Positions 7,899 to 14,568 of a stretch of DNA of 34,104 nucleotides are shown one piece after another (within the stretch, counting starts at the first letter, position 1; each line of letters opens with the position of its first letter). The translations under genes were made by a program, and so were the position numbers. Below the pieces are notes generated by a model, which worked only from the letters and a program-made list of their open reading frames with translations, was not told where the DNA came from and did no database searches. The stretch comes from an uncultured Eubacteriales bacterium. Lineage in GTDB: Bacteria; Bacillota; Clostridia; Christensenellales; Aristaeellaceae. The DNA lies in contig UQNM01000020.1 in NCBI GenBank assembly GCA_900542395.1, positions 1-34,104 of the forward strand. Direction: 5' to 3'.

Positions 7899-7946
7899 TG
7901 CCAAGAACCGCAGGCTCTTGGCAGGGCTTGGGACAGCGTCCCAGGC
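7899..7946. repeat. Double-hairpin intergenic repeat
   Basis: Stem one is GCCAAGA/TCTTGGC and stem two is GGGAC/GTCCC, joined by a GGGCTT linker. The architecture, but not the stem bases, matches 14067-14115, 16470-16518 and 23982-24030. It lies in the leader of the G3E GTPase operon. Confidence 0.55.
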
Positions 7947-7991
7947 GTTCCCCCGCAGCCCTAAATGTAAACCCATAAGGAGATGCTTACC

Positions 7992-9200
7992 ATGACGAAA
8001 ATTGATATTTTTTCCGGCTTTCTTGGCGCGGGCAAGACGACGCTGATCAAGAAACTGCTTAAAGAGGCGCTTTCCGGCGAGAAGGTCGTTCTGATTGAAA
8101 ACGAATTCGGCGAGATCGGCATTGACGGCGGCTTTATGAAGGAGGCCGGCATCGAGGTGACGGAGATGAACTCCGGCTGCATCTGCTGCTCGCTGGTGGG
8201 CGACTTCGGCAAGGCGCTGCGCAAGGTGATCGACCAGTATCACCCGGATCGCATCCTGATCGAGCCGAGCGGCGTGGGCAAGCTCTCCGACGTGATCCGC
8301 GCGGTCGAGGGCGTGGAGAAGGACATCCCGGAGGCCGAGATGGGCAGCTTTGTGACCGTCGCGGACGCGGGCAAGTGCCGCATGTACGTCAAGAACTTCG
8401 GCGAGTTCTTCCTCAACCAGATTGAATACGCCGGCACGATTCTGCTCAGCCGCACGCAGGGCATGAGCCAGGAGAAGCTGGAGGCCGTCGTCGCGCTGCT
8501 GCGCGAGCACAACGCGAAGGCGCGCATCATCACGACCCCGTGGGACGACATCAGCGGCGAGATGATTCTCGCGGCGATGCAGGATGACCACAGCCTCGCC
8601 GAGGACATGCTGGCGACGGTGATGGCCGAGCACCACGACGACGATGATGATGACGACGACGAGTGCTGCCACCATCATCACGATCACGACGAGCATGACG
8701 AGCACGAGCATCATCACGACCACGATGAGCACGACGAGTGCTGCCACCATCATCACGATCACGACGAGCACGAGCACGAGCATCATCACGACCACGATGA
8801 GCATGACGAGCACGAGCATCATCACGACCACGATGCGCATGACGAGCATGAGCATCACCATCACTACGACGAGCACGGCGTGTGCAGCTGCGGCCATCAC
8901 CACCATCACCACGGCCACGACGCGGACGAGGTATTCGTCTCCTGGGGCAAGGAAACGGTGCGCAAGTTCGGCGAGGACGAGCTTTCCGCGATGCTCGCCA
9001 AGCTCGACGGCGGCGAGTACGGCATTGTGCTGCGCGCGAAGGGCATTGTGCCCTGCACCGACGGCGGCTGGATTCACTTTGACTACACGCCGGGTGAGCA
9101 GAACATCCGCAAGGGCCCGGCGGATTACACCGGCCGCCTGTGCGTGATCGGCAGCAAGCTCGTGGACGAGAAGCTGGCGAGCCTGTTCGGCGTCGCCTGA
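7992..9200 (+). CDS. G3E-family (CobW-like) GTPase with a long His/Asp-rich insert
   Basis: A 402-aa putative metallochaperone GTPase. Walker A is GFLGAGKTT (9-17), followed by ENEFGEIGIDGG (36-47) and the metal-site CxCC at Cys63/65/66 (SGCICCSL). A Walker B-like EPSG is at 91-94. Residues 214-309 form an extreme metal-binding tract with about 45 His plus Asp/Glu and three Cys clusters (ECC, ECC, CSC), inserted before a CobW C-terminal domain (VFVSW onward). Such inserts are linked to zinc, nickel or cobalt handling in this superfamily; zinc is the most likely cargo by analogy to COG0523. Start ATG 7992 follows AAGGAG. The second G3E GTPase begins 13 bases after its stop, with GGAGG between. 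Confidence 0.9.
   Translation: MTKIDIFSGFLGAGKTTLIKKLLKEALSGEKVVLIENEFGEIGIDGGFMKEAGIEVTEMNSGCICCSLVGDFGKALRKVIDQYHPDRILIEPSGVGKLSDVIRAVEGVEKDIPEAEMGSFVTVADAGKCRMYVKNFGEFFLNQIEYAGTILLSRTQGMSQEKLEAVVALLREHNAKARIITTPWDDISGEMILAAMQDDHSLAEDMLATVMAEHHDDDDDDDDECCHHHHDHDEHDEHEHHHDHDEHDECCHHHHDHDEHEHEHHHDHDEHDEHEHHHDHDAHDEHEHHHHYDEHGVCSCGHHHHHHGHDADEVFVSWGKETVRKFGEDELSAMLAKLDGGEYGIVLRAKGIVPCTDGGWIHFDYTPGEQNIRKGPADYTGRLCVIGSKLVDEKLASLFGVA
8661..8868 (+). repeat. Imperfect tandem repeat encoding the His-rich tract
   Basis: A unit of about 75 bases beginning GAGTGCTGCCACCATC occurs at 8661 and 8736, followed by a shorter partial copy. The second unit lacks one codon. The tract can grow or shrink by slippage or recombination, so its length may vary between strains. 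Confidence 0.8.
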
Positions 9201-9213
9201 TCGGAGGAACGAA

Positions 9214-10158
9214 ATGGCCATTCCGGTTTATATGTTTGCCGGTTTCCTTGAAAGCGGCAAAACGTCCTTCATCGCCAGCGTTTTGCAGGATCCCGGATTC
9301 ACGCGCGACGAGAGCACGCTGATTATCCAGTGCGAAGAGGGCGAGACGGAATACGAACCCGATATGCTCAAGAAGACGCACAGCGTCGTGGAGTGCATCG
9401 AGGACGAGGACGAATACAACGGCGACACGCTGCGCGCGTTTGTGCGCAAGCACCACCCAGACCGCGTGATCGTCGAGATGAACGGCATGTGGGATCTCGA
9501 CGCGGCGATTGAGCGCACGCCGAAGGTGCTGGAAATCTACCAGATCATCACGACGGTGAACGCCGAGACGTTTGACCTGTACGCCAAGAACATGGGGCAG
9601 CGGATGCTCCAGCATATCACGGACGCGGACATGGTGGTTTTCAACCGCGCGACGGAGGAAACCCGCCAGCTCATCCGCGACCGCAACGTGCGCAGCATGA
9701 ATCCGCAGGCGTCCCTCTACTTCGAAAACGACGACGGCACGAGCGAGGATTACGGCGCGGGAATGCCGCCGCCCTACGACATGGACGCGCCGATCGTCGA
9801 GATTGAGGATCACCAGTTCGGCATCTTCTATCTGGACGCTTCCGAAAACCCGGAGGAATACGACGGAAAGACCGTGCGGTTTAAGGGCTATATCTACCGC
9901 GGCCGCAACATCGGCAAGGACGAGTTTGTTCCCGGCCGGATGGGCATGGTCTGCTGCGCGGAGGACGTGCGCTTCGTCGGCTTTATCGCCAAGGCGAACG
10001 GGCTGCCGATGCCCGAGCCGAAGACGTGGCAGATGATTACCGCCGAGGTGAAGGCCGAGGAGCGGACGCAGTACAAGGGCGTCGGCCCGGTGCTCTACGT
10101 CACCAAGCTCGAGCCGTGCGAACCGCCGGAGGAAGAGGTCGTCACGTTTAATCAATAA
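9214..10158 (+). CDS. G3E-like GTPase without CxCC, fused to a DUF1980/TIGR03943-like C-terminal domain
   Basis: The 314-aa product has a P-loop GFLESGKTS (10-18) and the motif VIVEMNGMWD (about 85-94) where G3E GTPases have their Walker B. Where canonical members carry CxCC, it has only acidic sequence and isolated Cys (Cys40, Cys61). From about residue 217 the sequence GKTVRFKGYIYRG, FVPGRMGMVCC (CC at 247-248) and FVGFIAKAN resembles the C-terminal domain of the TIGR03943/YcgQ family, normally a separate membrane-associated protein paired with a DUF318/ArsP-type permease. No permease is encoded nearby. It is surely cotranscribed with the His-rich GTPase 13 bases upstream. A metal-related role is inference from that neighbour; the domain match is from memory of motifs. 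Confidence 0.75.
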   Translation: MAIPVYMFAGFLESGKTSFIASVLQDPGFTRDESTLIIQCEEGETEYEPDMLKKTHSVVECIEDEDEYNGDTLRAFVRKHHPDRVIVEMNGMWDLDAAIERTPKVLEIYQIITTVNAETFDLYAKNMGQRMLQHITDADMVVFNRATEETRQLIRDRNVRSMNPQASLYFENDDGTSEDYGAGMPPPYDMDAPIVEIEDHQFGIFYLDASENPEEYDGKTVRFKGYIYRGRNIGKDEFVPGRMGMVCCAEDVRFVGFIAKANGLPMPEPKTWQMITAEVKAEERTQYKGVGPVLYVTKLEPCEPPEEEVVTFNQ

Positions 10159-10188
10159 CAATTTCCTCTTTCCTTTTGAAGGGTTTTA

Positions 10189-10197
10189 TGCTATAAT
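10189..10197 (+). promoter_or_regulatory. Extended -10 promoter of the FMN riboswitch
   Basis: TGC followed by TATAAT (10192-10197). No good -35 at 17 bases. The riboswitch begins five bases downstream of the -10. Confidence 0.6.
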
Positions 10198-10201
10198 CAA
10201 T

Positions 10202-10318
10202 CCGTCTTCGGGGCGGGGTGAGATTCCCGACCGGCGGTATAGTCCGCGACGAGCCAAAGCGGCTTTCGATTCGGCGAAATTCCGAAACCGACAGTATAGT
10301 CTGGATGGAAGAAGACGG
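10202..10318 (+). promoter_or_regulatory. FMN riboswitch (RFN element)
   Basis: The RNA carries the conserved RFN blocks: GGGGCGGGGTGAGATTCCCG then ACCGGCGGTATAGTCCGCGA near the 5' side, and GAAACCGACAGTATAGTCT then GGATGGAAGAAGAC near the 3' side. P1 is a perfect 8-bp helix between 10202-10209 and 10311-10318. FMN binding is expected to favour the terminator at 10341-10377. RFN elements normally precede ribDEAH or the riboflavin transporter ribU. Here the next genes are ecfA1-ecfA2-ecfT, after a repeat island. Confidence 0.95.
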
Positions 10319-10340
10319 CAAGGATTTTTGCTATGCTTTC

Positions 10341-10377
10341 ACGGCGCCCAAGGACATGTTCTTTGGGTGCCGTTTTT
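10341..10377 (+). terminator. Expression-platform terminator of the FMN riboswitch
   Basis: A stem of about 13 bp formed by ACGGCGCCCAAGGA and TCTTTGGGTGCCGT with two wobble pairs, followed by TTTTTT. It sits 22 bases past P1, as expected for transcriptional control. Confidence 0.88.
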
Positions 10378-10378
10378 T

Positions 10379-10562
10379 GTCTCCTTCCGTCACGCCTTCG
10401 GCGTGCCAACCTTCGGCATCTCATCTGTTTGTTTCCGCCACAGGCGGCAACAGATTCGATGTCCCTCGAAGAGGGAGGCATATTTAGCGGAAGTCTCATG
10501 CTCTGCACAGAAAAGAGCTCCCTCTTCGAGGGAGCTGTCAGCGAAGCTGACTGAGGGAGTAA
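10379..10562. repeat. Repeat island between the FMN riboswitch and ecfA1
   Basis: It is bounded by CTCCTTCCGTCACGCC on the left and, inverted, by GCTGTCAGCGAAGCTGACTG plus AGGGAGTAA on the right (10519-10562). The same family is seen at 13975-14022 and 20212-20260. Internal modules include a GTTTCCGCCACAGGCGGCAA segment (within 10425-10453) shared, inverted, with the element at 4722-4934, and CCCTCGAAGAGGG hairpins. No credible gene and no riboflavin transporter remnant is visible in this stretch. Confidence 0.75.
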
Positions 10563-10603
10563 TAAGACGCAAAACAGAATGTACCCGTATGGAGGATAAA
10601 TCG

Positions 10604-11455
10604 GTGACAAATGTTGAGGAAAACCGCATCATCGCCAGCAGCCTCTGCTACCGTTACCCGGAAGCGGAGAAGAACGCGGTCGATGAGGTGAGCATGCGCG
10701 TGAAGAAGGGCGAGTTTCTGGCGATTCTCGGCCACAACGGCAGCGGTAAATCGACGCTGGCCAAACTCTTCAACGCGCTGTATGTGCCGGGAAGCGGCAC
10801 GGTTTGGGTCTGCGGGATGGACACGAAGGACGACGACCTCGTTTTCGATATCCGTCAGCACGCGGGCATGGTCTTTCAGAACCCGGATAACCAGATCGTC
10901 GCGACGGTTGTGGAGGAGGATGTGGCTTTCGGCCTTGAAAACAACGGCGTGCCACCCAAGGAAATCCGCGTACGCATCGACGACGCGCTTCGGGCTGTCG
11001 GCATGAGCCAATACGCCAAAAAAGCGCCGCACATGCTCTCCGGTGGACAGAAGCAGCGCGTCGCCATCGCGGGCGTGCTGGCGATGAAGCCGGACGTGAT
11101 TATTCTGGATGAATCGACGGCGATGCTCGACCCGAGCGGGCGGCGCGAGGTGATGAACACCGTGCACCGGCTGAACCGGGAGGAAGGCATCAGCGTGGTG
11201 ATTATCACGCACTACATGAGCGAGGCGGCGACAGCCGATTACATGATCGTGATGGACGACGGGCGGATTGCCATGAACGGCACGCCGCGCGAGGTTTTCA
11301 CGAAGGTGGACAAGGTGCGCGCGCTGGGGCTTGACGTGCCGCCGATGACCGATCTGGCGCACAGCCTGCGGGCGGACGGCGTGGACGTGCGCGCGGATGT
11401 GCTGACCGTGGACGAGATGGTGGAGGAAGTATGTCGATTGTCATCGAACATCTGA
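10604..11455 (+). CDS. ecfA1: ECF transporter ATPase A1
   Basis: A 283-aa ABC ATPase of the energy-coupling factor module that powers vitamin and metal uptake by S components. Walker A is GHNGSGKST (43-51), the Q-loop is VFQNPDNQ, the signature is LSGGQKQRVAIAGVLAM and Walker B is VIILDESTAMLDP, a Ser variant of the DEATSMLDP typical of EcfA1. The H-loop is ITHYMSEA. The likely start is GTG 10604 with GGAGG eight bases upstream; ATG 10589 overlaps that ribosome site and lacks its own. It overlaps ecfA2 by 25 bases. The upstream FMN riboswitch is the only clear regulatory element. Confidence 0.93.
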   Translation: MTNVEENRIIASSLCYRYPEAEKNAVDEVSMRVKKGEFLAILGHNGSGKSTLAKLFNALYVPGSGTVWVCGMDTKDDDLVFDIRQHAGMVFQNPDNQIVATVVEEDVAFGLENNGVPPKEIRVRIDDALRAVGMSQYAKKAPHMLSGGQKQRVAIAGVLAMKPDVIILDESTAMLDPSGRREVMNTVHRLNREEGISVVIITHYMSEAATADYMIVMDDGRIAMNGTPREVFTKVDKVRALGLDVPPMTDLAHSLRADGVDVRADVLTVDEMVEEVCRLSSNI

Positions 11456-12297
11456 ACTATGTATACATGCAGGGCGGCCCGTATGAGACGAGGGCGCTCG
11501 ACGACGTGAGCCTGACGATTCACGACGGCGAGTTCATCGGCCTGATCGGCCACACCGGCAGCGGAAAATCCACCCTGGTGCAGCACCTCAACGGGCTGAT
11601 TCTGCCGACGAGCGGTAAAATCACCGTGGACGGCATGGATCTGGCGGAGAAGGGCACCGACAGGCGCGCCATCCGCCGCCGCGTCGGGCTGGTTTTCCAA
11701 TACCCGGAGAACCAACTGTTTGAGGAGACGGTCGCCAAGGATATCGCCTTCGGCCCGAAGAATCTGGGGCTGGGCGAGGAAGAGATCGACCGCCGGGTGC
11801 GCACGGCGATGCGCCGCGTCGCGCTGGATTACGACAAGCTCGCCCAGCGCTCGGTCTTCGAGCTATCCGGCGGGCAGATGCGCCGGGTGGCGATTGCGGG
11901 TGTTTTGGCGATGGAGCCGCAGACGCTGGTGCTCGACGAGCCCTGCGCCGGCCTTGACCCGCGGGGGCGCGAGGAGATTTTGGGGCTGATCAGCGATCTG
12001 CACCGCGAATCCGGCGCGACGATCGTGATGGTCAGCCACTCGATGGACGATGTGGCGGCGCTGGCCGAGCGCGTCATCGTCATGAACCACGGCAAGGTCG
12101 CGATGGACGGCACGCCGCGCGAGATTTTCTCCCGCGGGGAGGAGCTGCGCGCCATCGGGCTGGACGTGCCGCAGGCCGTCGAGCTGGCGCAGAAGCTGCG
12201 CGAAAAGGGCTTTGACGTGCCGGAGGGCATTTACAAGATTGAAGAAGTCCGCGCGGCGGTTGAGGCGATCGTGGGGAAGGGAGGCCGCCATGCTTAA
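11431..12297 (+). CDS. ecfA2: ECF transporter ATPase A2
   Basis: The 288-aa partner of EcfA1 in the asymmetric ATPase dimer. Walker A is GHTGSGKST (40-48), followed by VFQYPENQLFEETV, the signature LSGGQMRRVAIAGVLAMEP and Walker B LVLDEPCAGLDPRG, which is the canonical EcfA2 form. H-loop VSHSMDD. The start ATG lies inside the end of ecfA1 with GAGGAAG before it, and the stop overlaps ecfT by eight bases, so the three genes are translationally coupled. Confidence 0.94.
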   Translation: MSIVIEHLNYVYMQGGPYETRALDDVSLTIHDGEFIGLIGHTGSGKSTLVQHLNGLILPTSGKITVDGMDLAEKGTDRRAIRRRVGLVFQYPENQLFEETVAKDIAFGPKNLGLGEEEIDRRVRTAMRRVALDYDKLAQRSVFELSGGQMRRVAIAGVLAMEPQTLVLDEPCAGLDPRGREEILGLISDLHRESGATIVMVSHSMDDVAALAERVIVMNHGKVAMDGTPREIFSRGEELRAIGLDVPQAVELAQKLREKGFDVPEGIYKIEEVRAAVEAIVGKGGRHA

Positions 12298-13096
12298 CGA
12301 CATCACGCTGGGGCAGTATTTCCCCGGCAACTCGGCGATTCATCGGATGGACCCGCGGATGAAGCTGATTCTGACGATTCTCTACATCGTGGGCGTGTTC
12401 ATCGTGGCGAATCTGCCGGGATACGCGATTGCGCTGGCGTTTCTCTACATCGTCGTGCGCATTTCGGGCATCAAATTTTCGTATCTGGCGAAGGGCGTCA
12501 AGCCGCTTCGATTCATCATCATCTTCACGTTCATCCTGAACCTGTTCTTTGTGCAGGGTGAAACGCCGATTTTCACGCTGGGCTTTTTCACGCTGACGAA
12601 GGAAGCACTGAACAACGCGATTTATTTCGCGCTGCGCCTCGTCTTTTTGGTGATGGGCACGTCGGTGCTGACGCTGACGACCAGCCCGGTGCAGCTCACG
12701 GACGGTCTGGAGCGCATCATGCACCCGCTGGAGAAGATTCACTTCCCGGCGCACGAGCTGGCGATGATGATGACCATTGCGCTGCGGTTCATTCCGACGC
12801 TGCTGGAGGAGACGGACAAGATTCAAAAGGCGCAGATGGCGCGCGGCGCGGATTTTGAAAGCGGCAACCTGATCGAGCGCGCGAAGGCGATGATTCCGCT
12901 GCTCGTGCCGCTGTTCGTCAGCTCCTTCCGCCGGGCGAACGAGCTGGCCATGGCGATGGAGGCGCGCTGCTACCGCGGCGGCGACCACCGCACCCGCCTG
13001 CGCGAGCTGAAATACACCAAGCTCGACCTTTACGGCGCGCTGGCGATGGCGGCGTTCCTCATCATCATCGTGGCGGAGGGCAGGCTGCTTGGATGA
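12290..13096 (+). CDS. ecfT: ECF transporter transmembrane protein EcfT
   Basis: A 268-aa integral membrane protein that joins the two ATPases to exchangeable S components. Hydrophobic helices cover about residues 27-64, 75-95 and 110-135, with a C-terminal helix near 243-264. The two coupling-helix Ala-Arg motifs are visible as QMARGADF and MEARCYRGG. Start ATG 12290 follows GGGAGG and lies within the ecfA2 end. The gene overlaps truA by eight bases. No S component is encoded in this window. Confidence 0.93.
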   Translation: MLNDITLGQYFPGNSAIHRMDPRMKLILTILYIVGVFIVANLPGYAIALAFLYIVVRISGIKFSYLAKGVKPLRFIIIFTFILNLFFVQGETPIFTLGFFTLTKEALNNAIYFALRLVFLVMGTSVLTLTTSPVQLTDGLERIMHPLEKIHFPAHELAMMMTIALRFIPTLLEETDKIQKAQMARGADFESGNLIERAKAMIPLLVPLFVSSFRRANELAMAMEARCYRGGDHRTRLRELKYTKLDLYGALAMAAFLIIIVAEGRLLG

Positions 13097-13922
13097 GCTG
13101 AGGCTGACCAGCCGCCACATCCCCAGCCCGGCGGATCATCCCCCGGAAGGGCAGAAACGCTTCCGGCTGACGATTGAATACGACGGCACGGCGTACAGCG
13201 GCTGGCAGCGGCAGATCAACGGCCCGAGCGTGCAGCAGACGCTGGAGGAAGCGCTCGCGCGGCTGACGGGCGAAACGATCGGCGTGGTCGGTTCGAGCCG
13301 GACGGACGCGGGCGTTCACGCCTGTGGCCTGTGCGCGCACTTTGACAGCGCGACGCGCATCCCGCCGGAAAAAATCTGTTTCGCGCTCAACACCATGCTG
13401 CCGCCGGATATCCGCATCCGCGAAAGCATGCTCGCGCCGGAGGGATTTCACGCGCGGTTTTCCGCCTGCGGGAAGGTGTACCGATACACATTCTGCAACG
13501 CGCGCCACGCCTGCGCCATCGGCAGGCAGTACAAGGCGCACGCGCCCATGCCGATGGACGCGGAACGGATGCACGAGGAAGCACAGAGCCTCTGCGGCCG
13601 ACACGATTTCGCCGCGTTTGCCGCCAGCGGAAGCGTCGCCAAGAGCACCGTGCGCACGATCTACCGCGCGCAGGTGGAACGGCAGGGCGAGGACGTGGTT
13701 CTGACCGTGCTGGGCGACGGGTTCCTCTACAACATGGTGCGCATCATCGCGGGCACGCTGATGGAGGTCGGCACGGGAAAGCGCGAGTCGGGCTGCATCG
13801 AGCGCGCGATTGCGACCGGCGACCGCCTGCTGCTCGGACAGACCGCGCCCGCCTGCGGGCTGACGCTGATGCGCGTGCTCTACGACGGCGACGAGGAAAA
13901 AGCGCTGGGGTATTTTGCGTAA
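13089..13922 (+). CDS. truA: tRNA pseudouridine(38-40) synthase TruA
   Basis: A 277-aa enzyme that isomerises uridines 38-40 in the tRNA anticodon arm. The catalytic Asp73 lies in SSRTDAGVHA, and the family's YDGTAYSGWQRQ (31-42) and GDGFLYNMVRIIAGTL segments are intact. The start is a TTG at 13089 with GGAGGG eight bases upstream, overlapping the ecfT end; no better start exists before the conserved domain. About 20 extra N-terminal residues precede the usual start of the fold. The ecfA1-ecfA2-ecfT-truA order is the common Firmicutes one, but the ribosomal genes that usually precede it are absent. Confidence 0.94.
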   Translation: MDELRLTSRHIPSPADHPPEGQKRFRLTIEYDGTAYSGWQRQINGPSVQQTLEEALARLTGETIGVVGSSRTDAGVHACGLCAHFDSATRIPPEKICFALNTMLPPDIRIRESMLAPEGFHARFSACGKVYRYTFCNARHACAIGRQYKAHAPMPMDAERMHEEAQSLCGRHDFAAFAASGSVAKSTVRTIYRAQVERQGEDVVLTVLGDGFLYNMVRIIAGTLMEVGTGKRESGCIERAIATGDRLLLGQTAPACGLTLMRVLYDGDEEKALGYFA

Positions 13923-13933
13923 AAAGATCGACG

Positions 13934-13960
13934 AACCTCCCTGACCGCAGGGAGGTTTTT
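13934..13960 (+). terminator. Rho-independent terminator of the ecf-truA operon
   Basis: AACCTCCCT/AGGGAGGTT forms a 9-bp stem with a 6-base loop and then TTT, 12 bases past the truA stop. Confidence 0.85.
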
Positions 13961-13974
13961 GAAATCAAGGACAT

Positions 13975-14022
13975 CACTCCTTCCGTCGCCTGCGGCGACA
14001 CCTCCCTCGAAGAGGGAGGTGG
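13975..14022. repeat. CTCCCTC-family intergenic palindromic repeat
   Basis: ACTCCTTCCGTC, a CGCCTGCGGCG hairpin, then CCTCCCTCGAAGAGGGAGG. Same layout as 20212-20260 and, inverted, 10519-10562. Confidence 0.75.
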
Positions 14023-14044
14023 GAAGCAAAACACCCGACCTGAA

Positions 14045-14115
14045 TCTTCGCAAGGCGGTGTGGGAGGTGCAGGAACATCAGGTTCCTGCCGGAGTTTGAG
14101 GCAGAGCCTCAAAAC
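14045..14115. repeat. Double-hairpin intergenic repeat
   Basis: TCTTCGCAAGGCGGTGTGGG leads into stem one (GCAGGAAC/GGTTCCTGC with a short loop), the linker CGGAGTTT and stem two (GAGGC/GCCTC), then AAAA. The closest relative is 23960-24030, which shares both flank and linker. Confidence 0.75.
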
Positions 14116-14129
14116 GTTTATGCCAAAAC

Positions 14130-14158
14130 TTGACGATTGCCCCGCGCTGCGTTATTAT
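14130..14158 (+). promoter_or_regulatory. Promoter upstream of spoIIID
   Basis: TTGACG (14130-14135), 17 bases, TATTAT (14153-14158). This looks like a sigma-A site; a sporulation sigma-E promoter is expected for spoIIID by analogy, but I could not pick one out with confidence. Confidence 0.5.
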
Positions 14159-14231
14159 AATAAAGTTATTGCCTTGCAGACGACGCTTTGACCGCCGCGA
14201 AGATAGGCGAACGGTTGCAAGGGAAAAAAGC

Positions 14232-14283
14232 CGCATCCCCGCATAGGATAGCCCGGAATAGCGAGACTGTCTGGGGGGATGCG
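14232..14283 (+). promoter_or_regulatory. Hairpin that pairs the spoIIID ribosome site
   Basis: CGCATCCCC (14232-14240) is perfectly complementary to GGGGATGCG (14275-14283), which holds most of the spoIIID Shine-Dalgarno run (GGGGGG, 14273-14278) and the six bases up to the GTG start. The 34-base loop is unstructured by eye. The pairing would block ribosome entry. Confidence 0.5.
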
Positions 14284-14284
14284 C

Positions 14285-14539
14285 GTGAATCAGGCGATGG
14301 AGCGCAGGGTGCTGCGCGAGGCGGAATATATCGCTGCGACGGGCGCTACGGTGAGAAAGACGGCCAGCGTGCTGGGCGTATCCAAATCGACGGTGCACAA
14401 GGATATGGAGTCGCGGCTTGCGCGCCTGTCCGCGCCGCTGCACCGGGAAGTGGCGGCCGTGATGGCCAAAAACAAGGCGGAACGCCATCTGCGCGGCGGC
14501 GAGGCGACGAAGAGACGATACGCGAAGACCGAAGCATAA
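14285..14539 (+). CDS. spoIIID: Sporulation transcription factor SpoIIID
   Basis: An 84-aa DNA-binding protein that in B. subtilis switches mother-cell gene expression between sigma-E and sigma-K. The helix-turn-helix TVRKTASVLGVSKSTVHKDM and the C-terminal basic HLRGGEATKRRY are diagnostic. The GTG at 14285 is preferred because GGGGGG lies six bases before it; the ATG at 14279 touches that run. Its presence implies the organism's lineage forms, or once formed, endospores. It is followed 29 bases later by mbl, the same order as in B. subtilis. Confidence 0.94.
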   Translation: MNQAMERRVLREAEYIAATGATVRKTASVLGVSKSTVHKDMESRLARLSAPLHREVAAVMAKNKAERHLRGGEATKRRYAKTEA

Positions 14540-14568
14540 AAGCATGGAAGCATAAAGGAGAACAACGA

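Noticed and set aside
8640..8920. CRISPR-like or microsatellite array
   Set aside because: The repeats are in-frame codons for His, Asp and Glu inside a conserved GTPase, with no spacers.
6237..9221. 994-codon open frame on the minus strand across malic enzyme and the first GTPase
   Set aside because: It is antisense to two certain genes and is kept open by GC-rich codon bias and the GAC/CAC His-Asp repeats. Only its last 73 codons, with their own ribosome site, are accepted as a gene.
8551..10161. 536-codon minus-strand frame opposite the G3E GTPases
   Set aside because: Shadow frame; low-complexity Arg-rich stretch is the reverse of the His-rich tract.
14165..14275. Possible riboswitch aptamer in the spoIIID leader
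   Set aside because: I checked it against c-di-GMP, TPP, SAM, glycine, fluoride and ydaO conserved cores by eye and found none; only the ribosome-site pairing is supported.
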